Source of the DNA: Bacteroidota bacterium
GTDB taxonomy: Bacteria; Bacteroidota; Bacteroidia; UKL13-3
NCBI GenBank assembly: GCA_947460345.1
Contig: CANHGM010000003.1
Span: 1 to 64,000 of the forward strand
DNA length: 64,000 nucleotides
Direction: 5' to 3'
Shown piece after piece: positions 1 through 6,597 of this stretch. Both the position numbers and the translations under genes were made by a program. The notes under the pieces are model-generated. The model searched no databases. It worked only from the letters and a program-made list of their open reading frames with translations, and had not been told where the DNA came from. Each line of letters starts with the position of its first letter. Positions within the stretch are counted from its first letter, which is position 1.

Positions 1-7
1 ATAACAT

Positions 8-286
8 TTAGCCGAGTAGACGAAAAAGCCCCGCAAAAAAGCCCTTGAGACCACTAATCTCAAGGGCTTTTTCTGTTCTACTCGGTGTTGACTGAAACGC
101 GTCAGTTCTTAGGGAAAAAAGTAGCTTTTCCAACAAGTCCATTTGTATATGTTTCCTAAGAGTTGAATCTTGGTAGTATACATTTTTAAGCGCTGTATAT
201 ATTTTTTCAAGGTCATTGTATATATTTTGAGTGTGCGTGAGCTGCAATTTTGTATATATTTTTGTTTGGGACTGTTCCTTCCCCAT
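8..286 (-). CDS. Hypothetical protein downstream of the IS91 transposase (doubtful)
   Basis: A 92-residue ORF starts from an ATG in the same orientation as the transposase and downstream of it. I recognise no domain. Its upstream half contains three TGTATATATTTT repeats (read on the plus strand at 194-205, 217-228 and 251-262), and its last 25 or so codons lie within the nested hairpin at 12-85. A gene whose end is a terminator-like hairpin is suspicious, so this may be a chance ORF over a structured transposon end. It could equally be a small accessory protein of the element. Confidence 0.25.
   Translation of the reverse strand: MGKEQSQTKIYTKLQLTHTQNIYNDLEKIYTALKNVYYQDSTLRKHIQMDLLEKLLFSLRTDAFQSTPSRTEKALEISGLKGFFAGLFRLLG
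12..85. repeat. Nested hairpin at left end of IS91-like element (terminator or transposon end)
   Basis: An inner stem of 15 bp pairs 36-50 with 58-72 around a 7-base loop and is followed by a T run on the plus strand and preceded by an A run, so it would act as a terminator in both directions. An outer stem pairs CCGAGTAGA at 12-20 with TCTACTCGG at 77-85. Such nested structure fits either a bidirectional terminator or the structured end (ori/ter) of an IS91-family element. Confidence 0.6.
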
Positions 287-363
287 ACTGCAATTTTTGT
301 TTGTTTGCAGTCATATGATTGTGGTAGAATGAAGAGGTAGTATCGAGGTTTATAATATATATT

Positions 364-1524
364 TCATTCACGTTTAATTATATGTTTTTGTTTATAAGTA
401 ATAGACACAAGCTCCAGCCGTCCTTGTTTGCAGCAAGGGCATTGTAGCGGATCTTTGCCATAGCGTGAGGCAAACTTGATATACCAAGGCGTGTCTACTT
501 TGGGTGGATGAAGCGGTAGTTTGAGCGTGGAGAGTATATCATTGATACGGGTGGTGCGTTTATAGTTTTTATATATACCGTAAGAACGAATTTTGCAAAA
601 ACCCTTGGGCAATATATGTTGCGTAAACCTGCGTATAAACTCATATCCATCAAGTGTCATCATTGCCTTTTGTCCGCCTTTGTTATAGTTTTTATATTCA
701 AAAGTGACGCGGTTGTCATCATCTATATTTTTGATGCGGTGGTTGGTAATCGCTACTTTGTGGGTGTATCTGCCCAAGTATTCTATTACTTGTTCAGGTC
801 CGCCAAAAGGCTGTTTGGCATATACAATCCAGTCTTTGCTATAGAGTTTATTAAGCATGGATATACATGCATCGGTATCGGTTAGCTTGAGTTTATTCGT
901 GCGTATATATACTTTAAGTTGTTCTATCATTCTTGCCCGATAAACTTGTTGCATGGCTTGCACCGGATAAAGCGCTCTATACTTTACTTTCTTGCCCTCT
1001 ATCCATTTGCTTTGAGGGTTGAGTCCGCCACCGGTAACAATGCAATGCACATGTGGATGGTAAGAAAGCTGTTGCCCCCAAGTATGAAGAATGGAAATGA
1101 TGCCTGTTTCGGCTCCCATATACTTTTGGTCTGCCGAGAATCGCTTAAGTGTATAGGCACTTGTTTCGAACAGTAAACTATATAATTTTTTTTGGTTGCC
1201 CATAAACAAACTATTGAGTTCATGAGGAACCGTAAAAACGATATGATAATATTTGCATGGTAGAAGTTCGCGCATGCGAGCTTCTATCCAATCTTCTTTG
1301 CGCAGTGCACCACAACTCGGGCAATGACGGTTGCGACAGCTATGGTATTGCATCTGTTGGTTCTTGCAACTCTCCGCATTGCATGTATATAAGTGATAAC
1401 CCAAGGCTTGCGTGCGACACTCGGTGAGTTGATGTAACACATGGTGGGTAGGTTTGGGGGCATGCTCGTGCCAATTCGGAAGCCATTTTAAAAGCTTCTG
1501 AATACTAAATGCAGTCTCCATCAC
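364..1524 (-). CDS. tnpA: IS91-family transposase (HUH/Y2 rolling-circle type)
   Basis: A 386-residue transposase that nicks and religates single-stranded DNA at the ends of the element. An N-terminal zinc-binding domain shows Cys and His residues spaced through residues 36-71 (including C63, C68 and C71). The HUH metal-binding motif is HPHVH at 156-160. The catalytic tyrosines lie in YLGRY (Y249 and Y253), the paired-tyrosine arrangement of IS91. A short C-terminal CPCC motif near residue 364 resembles a further metal knuckle. Length is normal for the family and there are no internal stops, so the gene looks intact. It directly follows the tyrosine recombinase gene with no spacing, so the two are probably co-transcribed. 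Confidence 0.95.
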   Translation of the reverse strand: MMETAFSIQKLLKWLPNWHEHAPKPTHHVLHQLTECRTQALGYHLYTCNAESCKNQQMQYHSCRNRHCPSCGALRKEDWIEARMRELLPCKYYHIVFTVPHELNSLFMGNQKKLYSLLFETSAYTLKRFSADQKYMGAETGIISILHTWGQQLSYHPHVHCIVTGGGLNPQSKWIEGKKVKYRALYPVQAMQQVYRARMIEQLKVYIRTNKLKLTDTDACISMLNKLYSKDWIVYAKQPFGGPEQVIEYLGRYTHKVAITNHRIKNIDDDNRVTFEYKNYNKGGQKAMMTLDGYEFIRRFTQHILPKGFCKIRSYGIYKNYKRTTRINDILSTLKLPLHPPKVDTPWYIKFASRYGKDPLQCPCCKQGRLELVSITYKQKHIIKRE

Positions 1525-2376
1525 TTATATATTCTTCACATCCAATGGCACTCTTTCGAGTTCGTTTTGATTGTATAATTTGTCGAGCGGAGAAACAATG
1601 CCCATGCGTTTTTTGCTTTGCAGATGAAGGTATATCATAGTCGTTTCAATTTTTGAATGACCAAGCAGTTCTTTGATAGTATGAAGGTCGGTTCCTGCAT
1701 CAAGCATGTGGGTGGCAAAGCTGTGGCGGAGGGTATGTGCACTATAGCCTTTGTCTTTGAGCCCTGCTGTCACAAAGGCTCGGTTTAAGTGCCATTGAGC
1801 TGCTCGTGGGTGTATATATTTTTCGGGAGTTTTGCCTTCGAATAAGTATACTTTAGGTTTGTATATCACCCAATATTCTCTGAGTGTTTGCAGACAAGTA
1901 GAGGATAGTAGCAGTCGCCTGTCTTTGCGTCCTTTGCCTCCGCGTAATTGTATATACATTTCCTTTGAGTTGATATCTTTGATGAGAATCTTGGTACATT
2001 CCTCTAATCGCACACCGGTAGAATAAAAGAACTCGATAAAGGCACGTTGCTTTAGGTTCTCGCACGAGGCAATCAAATGTTTTACTTCTTCCTCTGTCAT
2101 GATATTGGGAAGTTTGAATGCCTTTTTGGGATAGAGTTTACTGGGAAGTATATATGGTTTCTTGGCCACATGTTTGAAGAAGAAGCTCAAAGCATGAGCA
2201 GTCATTCGGCATTTATCTCTGCCACTGCCAAGGGTGTTCTTGAGATAAAGTATATAATCTTCTATCTCGGAAGTTGTTACCTCGCTTGCAGACTTTTCAG
2301 GGTAGTACTCTGCAATAAATCGAATTTCACGCACATAGTTGCGGATACTGCTTGGAGCATAATCGCCCACCTGCAT
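1525..2376 (-). CDS. Tyrosine recombinase (XerC/D-like integrase) linked to IS91 element
   Basis: A 283-residue site-specific recombinase. An N-terminal SAM-like core-binding domain covers about residues 1-85, followed by the catalytic domain with R123 (GVRLEE), K148, H214-x-x-R217 (HTLRH), H240 (LGH) and nucleophile Y249. All catalytic residues are present. IS91-family elements in Bacteroidota and Proteobacteria often carry such a companion integrase. The chosen ATG gives a slightly short N terminus. In-frame coding-like sequence (HEGSQAEIAQLIKI) extends upstream to an A9 run at 2421-2429, just after another ATG at 2430-2432 that is one frame away, so a slippage-based longer product is possible. 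Confidence 0.92.
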   Translation of the reverse strand: MQVGDYAPSSIRNYVREIRFIAEYYPEKSASEVTTSEIEDYILYLKNTLGSGRDKCRMTAHALSFFFKHVAKKPYILPSKLYPKKAFKLPNIMTEEEVKHLIASCENLKQRAFIEFFYSTGVRLEECTKILIKDINSKEMYIQLRGGKGRKDRRLLLSSTCLQTLREYWVIYKPKVYLFEGKTPEKYIHPRAAQWHLNRAFVTAGLKDKGYSAHTLRHSFATHMLDAGTDLHTIKELLGHSKIETTMIYLHLQSKKRMGIVSPLDKLYNQNELERVPLDVKNI

Positions 2377-2514
2377 GATTTTGATAAGTTGGGCTATCTC
2401 TGCTTGAGAGCCCTCATGGATTTTTTTTTCATGATGTAATTGATTTAGTTTTATATTTGTTTAATGAACTTAAACACGAATGTATATATTTTCGTAAGTA
2501 TGATATATGCGATT

Positions 2515-2535
2515 CTCCCTGCCGTGAGGCGGGAG
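2515..2535. repeat. GC-rich hairpin at right border of IS91-like element
   Basis: CTCCC-T-GCC at 2515-2523 pairs with GGC-GGGAG at 2528-2535 around GTGA, with one bulged T. It sits between the integrase upstream region and the attC-like site and is a good candidate for the subterminal hairpin of an IS91 ori or ter end. Confidence 0.5.
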
Positions 2536-2538
2536 TTT

Positions 2539-2597
2539 CAGTTCAACAGCACCTATGCGCCATTAAAACGAGCGCATAGCTGCAAAACGTTATGCGG
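2539..2597. repeat. attC-like integron recombination site, short form (upstream of cassette)
   Basis: The site reads from outer arm CAGTTCAAC and AACAGCAC (2545-2552), through a perfect 8-bp stem CTATGCGC/GCGCATAG (2553-2560 with 2572-2579), to CTGCAAAACG (2580-2589) and then TTATGCGG. Folded, it leaves unpaired bases on one arm only, as the extrahelical bases of attC do. Cleavage in integrons falls after the G of GTT, here after 2589. The outer left arm (complement GTTGAACTG) does not pair with the TTATGCGG on the right, as expected when each half belongs to a different cassette. The matching half was lost or displaced by the IS91 element. Confidence 0.75.
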
Positions 2598-2667
2598 CAT
2601 GCTATGACGACACACAAGACGACAGACATAGGGACGACCAACCAACAAATTTTAAATGAACTATTTC

Positions 2668-2675
2668 TATATTTG
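2668..2675 (+). promoter_or_regulatory. -7 box TATATTTG of cassette genes
   Basis: This is a perfect Bacteroidota TAnnTTTG box ending five bases before the ATG at 2681, so transcription would start at or next to the start codon (leaderless mRNA). No convincing -33 TTTG was found. Confidence 0.55.
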
Positions 2676-2680
2676 ACACC

Positions 2681-2887
2681 ATGACGCAGACAAAAAAAGT
2701 AATCATATTTATCGCAACTATTGTTGTTGTTCTATTTTTAAACATGGTATTAATGATTTATGAAAGCAAAACAGGTTTGCGACTTAGCCGCTGGCTGACC
2801 TTTATTGTTCCAATAGGAATTGCATATTTTGTAATTTTCAAATCAGGCAATGACAATAAACCCAAAAATGAAAAAAGCCATGAATGA
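2681..2887 (+). CDS. Small membrane protein, first gene of integron cassette
   Basis: A 68-residue protein with two hydrophobic segments (about residues 7-27 and 39-53) and a charged, Lys/Asn-rich C-terminal tail. Family not recognised. The ATG lies five bases after a -7 box, which supports this start. The 3' end overlaps the next gene by a few codons in another frame, suggesting translational coupling. Function unknown; because it travels in an integron-type cassette, an accessory envelope role is possible but not shown. Confidence 0.6.
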   Translation: MTQTKKVIIFIATIVVVLFLNMVLMIYESKTGLRLSRWLTFIVPIGIAYFVIFKSGNDNKPKNEKSHE

Positions 2888-4067
2888 CTTCAATCTAAAA
2901 ATTAAAAAATATTTTATATGTGCTTTAACCAGTTTCATATTTCTATTGACAAGTCAACATTCGTATAGTCAAGATTATTTTGAGTTCAAAAATCCTTCGT
3001 TTTCATTTTCTATTCCAAACGGATGGAAAGAATATAATAAAAACCCATCATTACTCATGTATGGAAAATATGTTAAGGTAAATAATGGAATAATAGGCGG
3101 TATTTTAAGGGTTGGGCAAGACATCTATACAGGAAGTCTTGAAACCATATGGAGCCTAAATCCAGAGGCAGAGAAGAAAGAATTGGAAAAAGAAGCAACC
3201 TTACGAAATTTCAGTTTTGCAAAAGAAACGATTAATGGACTTAAAACAGTAAAAATAAATTTTGAGACTACTATTGGTGAAAATGATAAACGCAAGGAGT
3301 TTAAGGCTGTAATTTATAAGTTCCTTGTAAAACAAGACAAAAAAGAGCATGTTATTTTCTTTTTTCTAATCACTGACCCGAAGGATTTCAATAACGACAA
3401 TAATGATTTATTGAAAATAATTTCAACATTAAATTTAACATCACAAAAGACAATTTTTAACTCTCAAAAAGAAGTTCAGTTCAAGCAGAAAAAATATACA
3501 ATTTCTAAACCAGTTGACTATGATTACTTTTCCAATTCAGTTTTCAAAGACATGAAAATTAATGAGTTTACAAAAACTTATTGTTTCACAGATGATATTA
3601 GTATTTATGACTTTGAGCTGCTTGTTCCCAAAAAATTAAATGAACAACCGACAATTCATTTCTATACAATGAATGCACTCAAGGAACAAGAAGTTACGCC
3701 AGATAATTTTGTGGAATATAAACTATTTTGGAAAGAAATGTATGAAAAATCAAACTATGAAAAACTATTAAATAGTATAATTTCAGATAGTCTTTTGTTC
3801 TGTAAGTACGAATTTTCGGACACCAAGCCAATGACATTTACGCATCTTAAGGATGAAAATAAATTACTATCAACACTTGTTATAATTAATGCTAAAACTG
3901 AAATTGAGGTAATAAAGAAAATATCTATTACAAATTACATCTATTTAAACGATATTGTAATTTTCATTAAGTTAACTCAAGACTATAAAACCTTTTCCGA
4001 CATAGAAAAAATTCAAAACAAGTCTAACGTTATTGTTTCAGAATTTCTTAAAAATAACGACAAATGA
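2880..4067 (+). CDS. Secreted hypothetical protein, second gene of integron cassette
   Basis: About 395 residues. A signal peptide is visible (basic start, hydrophobic core FICALTSFIFLLTS, cleavage near HSYSQ), so the protein is exported. The mature N terminus (FEFKNPSFSFSIPNGWKEY) resembles the opening of PsbP/MOG1-like lipid-facing folds found in many Bacteroidota secreted proteins, but I cannot assign a family. In-frame ATGs exist at 2850, 2868 and 2880. The last is chosen because it gives the best signal peptide and only an 8-base overlap with the preceding gene. The stop overlaps the start of the third gene by four bases (ATGA). Confidence 0.7.
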   Translation: MNDFNLKIKKYFICALTSFIFLLTSQHSYSQDYFEFKNPSFSFSIPNGWKEYNKNPSLLMYGKYVKVNNGIIGGILRVGQDIYTGSLETIWSLNPEAEKKELEKEATLRNFSFAKETINGLKTVKINFETTIGENDKRKEFKAVIYKFLVKQDKKEHVIFFFLITDPKDFNNDNNDLLKIISTLNLTSQKTIFNSQKEVQFKQKKYTISKPVDYDYFSNSVFKDMKINEFTKTYCFTDDISIYDFELLVPKKLNEQPTIHFYTMNALKEQEVTPDNFVEYKLFWKEMYEKSNYEKLLNSIISDSLLFCKYEFSDTKPMTFTHLKDENKLLSTLVIINAKTEIEVIKKISITNYIYLNDIVIFIKLTQDYKTFSDIEKIQNKSNVIVSEFLKNNDK

Positions 4068-4291
4068 AAACATCAGCAATAGTCCTCTTAATAATTGGTG
4101 TTCTGCTATTACTTATGCAATATGCAGCATACAAGGGTAATGATTTTCAATTTCCAGCTTTCTACAAAGGTGACGACTTTGTAACATCACTATCAATTAA
4201 CTCCGGTAAAATAATTGGCTATAACTTTTTTGGTTTACTCGGACTTATTTTAATCATAATTGCTATGACAAGAAAATCAAAGCCCAAATGA
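4064..4291 (+). CDS. Small two-helix membrane protein, third gene of integron cassette
   Basis: A 75-residue protein with hydrophobic segments at about residues 4-23 and 52-68 and a short basic C terminus (TRKSKPK). Its ATG overlaps the TGA of the preceding gene (ATGA), so translation is probably coupled. Its stop lies 15 bases before the attC-like site, the usual position of the last gene in an integron cassette. No family recognised. Confidence 0.65.
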   Translation: MKTSAIVLLIIGVLLLLMQYAAYKGNDFQFPAFYKGDDFVTSLSINSGKIIGYNFFGLLGLILIIIAMTRKSKPK

Positions 4292-4305
4292 GACAAGAAG
4301 CACGA

Positions 4306-4440
4306 CCGCATAACAGCACATTGGCAATAGGCGGGGTTTCGTCTTCGCTTGACAGTTTTGTGGTAGCCGAAAGTTCAGTTCTCCGAACTAACTTTTGTGC
4401 TAAAAAGCCCGCCCATCGCCAATCTGCAAAACGTCAAACT
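4306..4440. repeat. attC-like integron recombination site, long form (end of cassette)
   Basis: Outer arm CCGCATAAC at 4306-4314 overlaps AACAGCAC at 4312-4319. Inner arms 4320-4335 and 4408-4423 are complementary at 14 of 16 positions, the other two being G-T pairs. CTGCAAAACG follows at 4424-4433, then TCAAACTG. AACAGCAC and CTGCAAAACG are identical to those in the site at 2539-2597. The region between the arms is a 72-base variable structure with its own small hairpin (AGTTC/GAACT). The base after the cut is TC instead of TT, as may occur when the following cassette is degenerate. Confidence 0.8.
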
Positions 4441-4603
4441 GTCTAAAAACTAAAAAATGCAACCAATTTTAAATAAGTTATTCGGACTCCTATCTTTGAA
4501 AAATAATTATATTCAAATCTCAGAGCATTGTTTCTGAGTTTTCAGACAGACTGACGTTTTAAGCAACCTTAAAATAGAACTTGACAAGTTGAAAATTAGA
4601 ATC

Positions 4604-4611
4604 TATATTTG
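4604..4611 (+). promoter_or_regulatory. -7 box TATATTTG before DUF4160 pseudogene
   Basis: Perfect TAnnTTTG box three bases before the ATG at 4615, again implying a leaderless transcript like that of the neighbouring cassette. Confidence 0.45.
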
Positions 4612-4614
4612 CTT

Positions 4615-4892
4615 ATGCCTAAAATTACTATTTATAAATTTCTGACTTTTTAAATTTTCGTCTACGATGCGCTAATGAGCCACCGCATTTGCATATTGTT
4701 AAAGAAAAAGAAAATCGACAACGTTCTGCAAAAGTTTGGTTGGAGACTTTTAAAGTTGTTGAAAAAGTTACACTAAACGAGAAGTAATAAAATCAAGCAA
4801 TTAGTTTGATTAAAAAGAATCAAACAATACTAATTGAATCGTTTAATAAGGTAAAAAATGGTCAAAGAATAACCACTATAAAATTAAAATAA
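4615..4892 (+). pseudogene. Broken DUF4160 protein gene
   Basis: The reading MPKITIYKFLTF, then IFVYDA, then NEPPHLHIVKEKENRQ, continuing to ITTIKLK, matches the layout of DUF4160 proteins (short proteins with a PHIHV-like motif, often paired with DUF2442 in toxin-antitoxin-like operons). Lesions: an in-frame TAA at 4651-4653, a two-base GC insertion after 4669 (GATGCGCTAAT where GATGCTAAT is expected), and a double stop near 4783. The promoter and start are still present. A 22-codon ORF follows directly at 4893-4958. It may be the start of a lost partner gene, and I could not confirm a family for it. The remnant lies just downstream of the attC-like site and may be a degenerate cassette. Confidence 0.7.
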
Positions 4893-4974
4893 ATGATAAC
4901 TACACTCAAAAATACCAAAATTTGTATCGAAAAATTAAATTTCGATATTGTTAAATAAGTATCTATATCAGTTT

Positions 4975-6549
4975 ATGAAAAAAAAATATGCATGTATAAT
5001 ATCTTTAATTTTGTGTTTTGTAGTGCAAATATCCAATGCACAAGACATCAATATATCAAATGGAAAAGTATTTGATGGCGAACCTTTTATAGCCATTAAC
5101 CCCATCAACCATCAAAATATAGTAGTGGCTTGGATGGGTTATGAACCAGGAAATGGATTATTGCTTTCTATCAAAGTTAAAAGCAGTGTTGATGGTGGTA
5201 AAAATTGGTCGGCCGCCTACTCCATTCCGCATATGTCAGCCAATTACAAATCTGCTGATGTATCGATGAAGTTTGACAAAAACGGCAATTTGTTTTTATG
5301 TTATATAGATTACAGAGAATCTCCTGATTCAGGTGGTGTATATGTAACTGAATCGACCAATGGCGGTAAGAATTGGTCGGCTTCTGTTAAAGCAATTGAT
5401 GCCTATGCTGATGGCGGAAAAATACCTCTAGACAGACCATGGTTTACTTCAAGTGACGATGGAAATAATATATATATCACCACCAAACCAGCTCCATGGG
5501 TAGCTGCACCCAACAGACCTTATTTTGTGTATTCAAACAACAGAGGTAAGACATGGAAACCATGGCGATATATTGACAGTACCAATAACTTTGTTGGCGG
5601 GTTGATTGATGCACCTATGGCTACTATTTGCTATGCAGGTCAATCTACTATACATATGGTTTATCCGAGTTATTTGGTGAGTCAGAGTCCGTTTGCTAGG
5701 TTTTTATTGGCGAGTTCGACCAACCATGGCCAAAATATAACTTACCAAGAGGTGATTAAAAACACGGTCACTTATAAAAACGACAGTGCCAAATTAGGTT
5801 ATAAATTGATAGCCAACCCAGCAGACAGCAACCATTTGGTTTTTGTATATATATATGCTCCGAGTACCGATTATGATGTGATGATGGTAGAAACAAAAGA
5901 TGGTGGGAAAACGTGGTCTAAACCATTGCGAATAAACGATGATGCCTTTGGTAACAAGAAAATGCAAGATTTATGTTGGGCCGCATTTGATAGCAATGGC
6001 AGTTTAATTGTGTCTTGGAGAGATAGAAGAAATGGCACAGGCGATGGATATGCTGCAGCAGCTGATATATATTTTGCATATAGAAACAAAGACTCTTTAA
6101 ACTTTCAAAGCAATATAAAATTAAATTCAACTTTGGCTGCTTATAACAAAATATTGGCACAAAATGGCAACGACTTTATGTGTATAGATATAGTGAACGA
6201 TACTTTATATGCTACTTGGTCTGATGCCAGAGGAGGCACATTAGATGTTTGGTTTGTGAAGATGCTAGCAAATAATGGTAAAGTAGTTGGTATGTCACAA
6301 ATAAATGAAGAAGAACAGGTATTATATATATATCCAAATCCAAGTCATGATCGTATATATATACAATTGAAAAACAAAGCTATAATTTCGACAATAGTTA
6401 TACTAGACGAACAAGGAAAAAGTTTTATAAATATAGATGTAAACCAACCACAAGTTGACCTGAATATTTCTGAATTAAGTACAGGTATTTATATATTAAA
6501 AATAGGAAGTGGAGAGCGTATCTATACCCAAAAAATACTGAAACAATAA
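4975..6549 (+). CDS. Secreted Asp-box (sialidase-like beta-propeller) protein with T9SS sorting domain
   Basis: About 524 residues. The first Met after TTG is chosen as start because it opens a clear signal peptide (KKKYACIISLILCFVVQISNA). At least four Asp-box motifs are visible (SVDGGKNWS, STNGGKNWS, SNNRGKTWK, TKDGGKTWS), which form the turns of a six-bladed sialidase-type propeller. The C terminus (YIYPNPSHDRIYI, ending in YTQKILKQ) is a type A T9SS sorting domain, so the protein is exported across the outer membrane and anchored or released. Asp boxes alone do not prove sialidase activity, and I see no sialidase arginine triad to rely on. It probably stands alone transcriptionally. Confidence 0.85.
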   Translation: MKKKYACIISLILCFVVQISNAQDINISNGKVFDGEPFIAINPINHQNIVVAWMGYEPGNGLLLSIKVKSSVDGGKNWSAAYSIPHMSANYKSADVSMKFDKNGNLFLCYIDYRESPDSGGVYVTESTNGGKNWSASVKAIDAYADGGKIPLDRPWFTSSDDGNNIYITTKPAPWVAAPNRPYFVYSNNRGKTWKPWRYIDSTNNFVGGLIDAPMATICYAGQSTIHMVYPSYLVSQSPFARFLLASSTNHGQNITYQEVIKNTVTYKNDSAKLGYKLIANPADSNHLVFVYIYAPSTDYDVMMVETKDGGKTWSKPLRINDDAFGNKKMQDLCWAAFDSNGSLIVSWRDRRNGTGDGYAAAADIYFAYRNKDSLNFQSNIKLNSTLAAYNKILAQNGNDFMCIDIVNDTLYATWSDARGGTLDVWFVKMLANNGKVVGMSQINEEEQVLYIYPNPSHDRIYIQLKNKAIISTIVILDEQGKSFINIDVNQPQVDLNISELSTGIYILKIGSGERIYTQKILKQ

Positions 6550-6576
6550 GAAACCGTTTCTTAAGGCTATATCCCA

Positions 6577-6584
6577 TATATTTG
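6577..6584 (+). promoter_or_regulatory. -7 box TATATTTG upstream of the radical SAM gene
   Basis: Perfect TAnnTTTG box 13 bases before the ATG at 6598, with TTTC about 16 bases upstream as a weak -33 element. Confidence 0.4.
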
Positions 6585-6597
6585 TGATTGAAAATAT

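Larger units (their letters stand above)
1..2538 (-). mobile_element. IS91-family element with accompanying tyrosine recombinase
   Basis: A two-gene minus-strand unit (tyrosine recombinase then HUH transposase, adjacent with no gap) lies between a nested hairpin at 12-85 and a GC-rich hairpin at 2515-2535. IS91-family elements move by rolling-circle replication, lack classical terminal inverted repeats, and carry hairpins near their ori and ter ends. The exact ends cannot be fixed here because no target duplication is expected. The right limit is placed just before the attC-like site that begins near 2539. The left limit could lie outside the window. The coding part is somewhat richer in GC than the flanking cassette. 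Confidence 0.7.
2590..4433 (+). mobile_element. Integron-type gene cassette (1844 bp, three genes)
   Basis: The block begins TTATGCGG directly after the predicted cut of the first attC-like site and ends at the G of the second (4433). Its first bases are exactly complementary to the outer arm CCGCATAAC (4306-4314) of its own attC, so excision and circularisation would restore a fully paired site. It contains three overlapping plus-strand genes and its own promoter at 2668-2675, unlike classic promoterless cassettes. GC is lower than the neighbours, and the TATATA word common elsewhere in the window is missing. No integron integrase (IntI) is visible in the window. Confidence 0.75.

Noticed and set aside
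194-262. TGTATATATTTT repeats as plasmid-type replication iterons
   Set aside because: Spacing is irregular, no replication initiator gene is present apart from the IS91 transposase, and TATATA is common across the window.
4975-6549. Possible true sialidase
   Set aside because: Asp boxes occur in many non-sialidase propellers, and the catalytic Arg triad and Tyr/Glu pair could not be identified.
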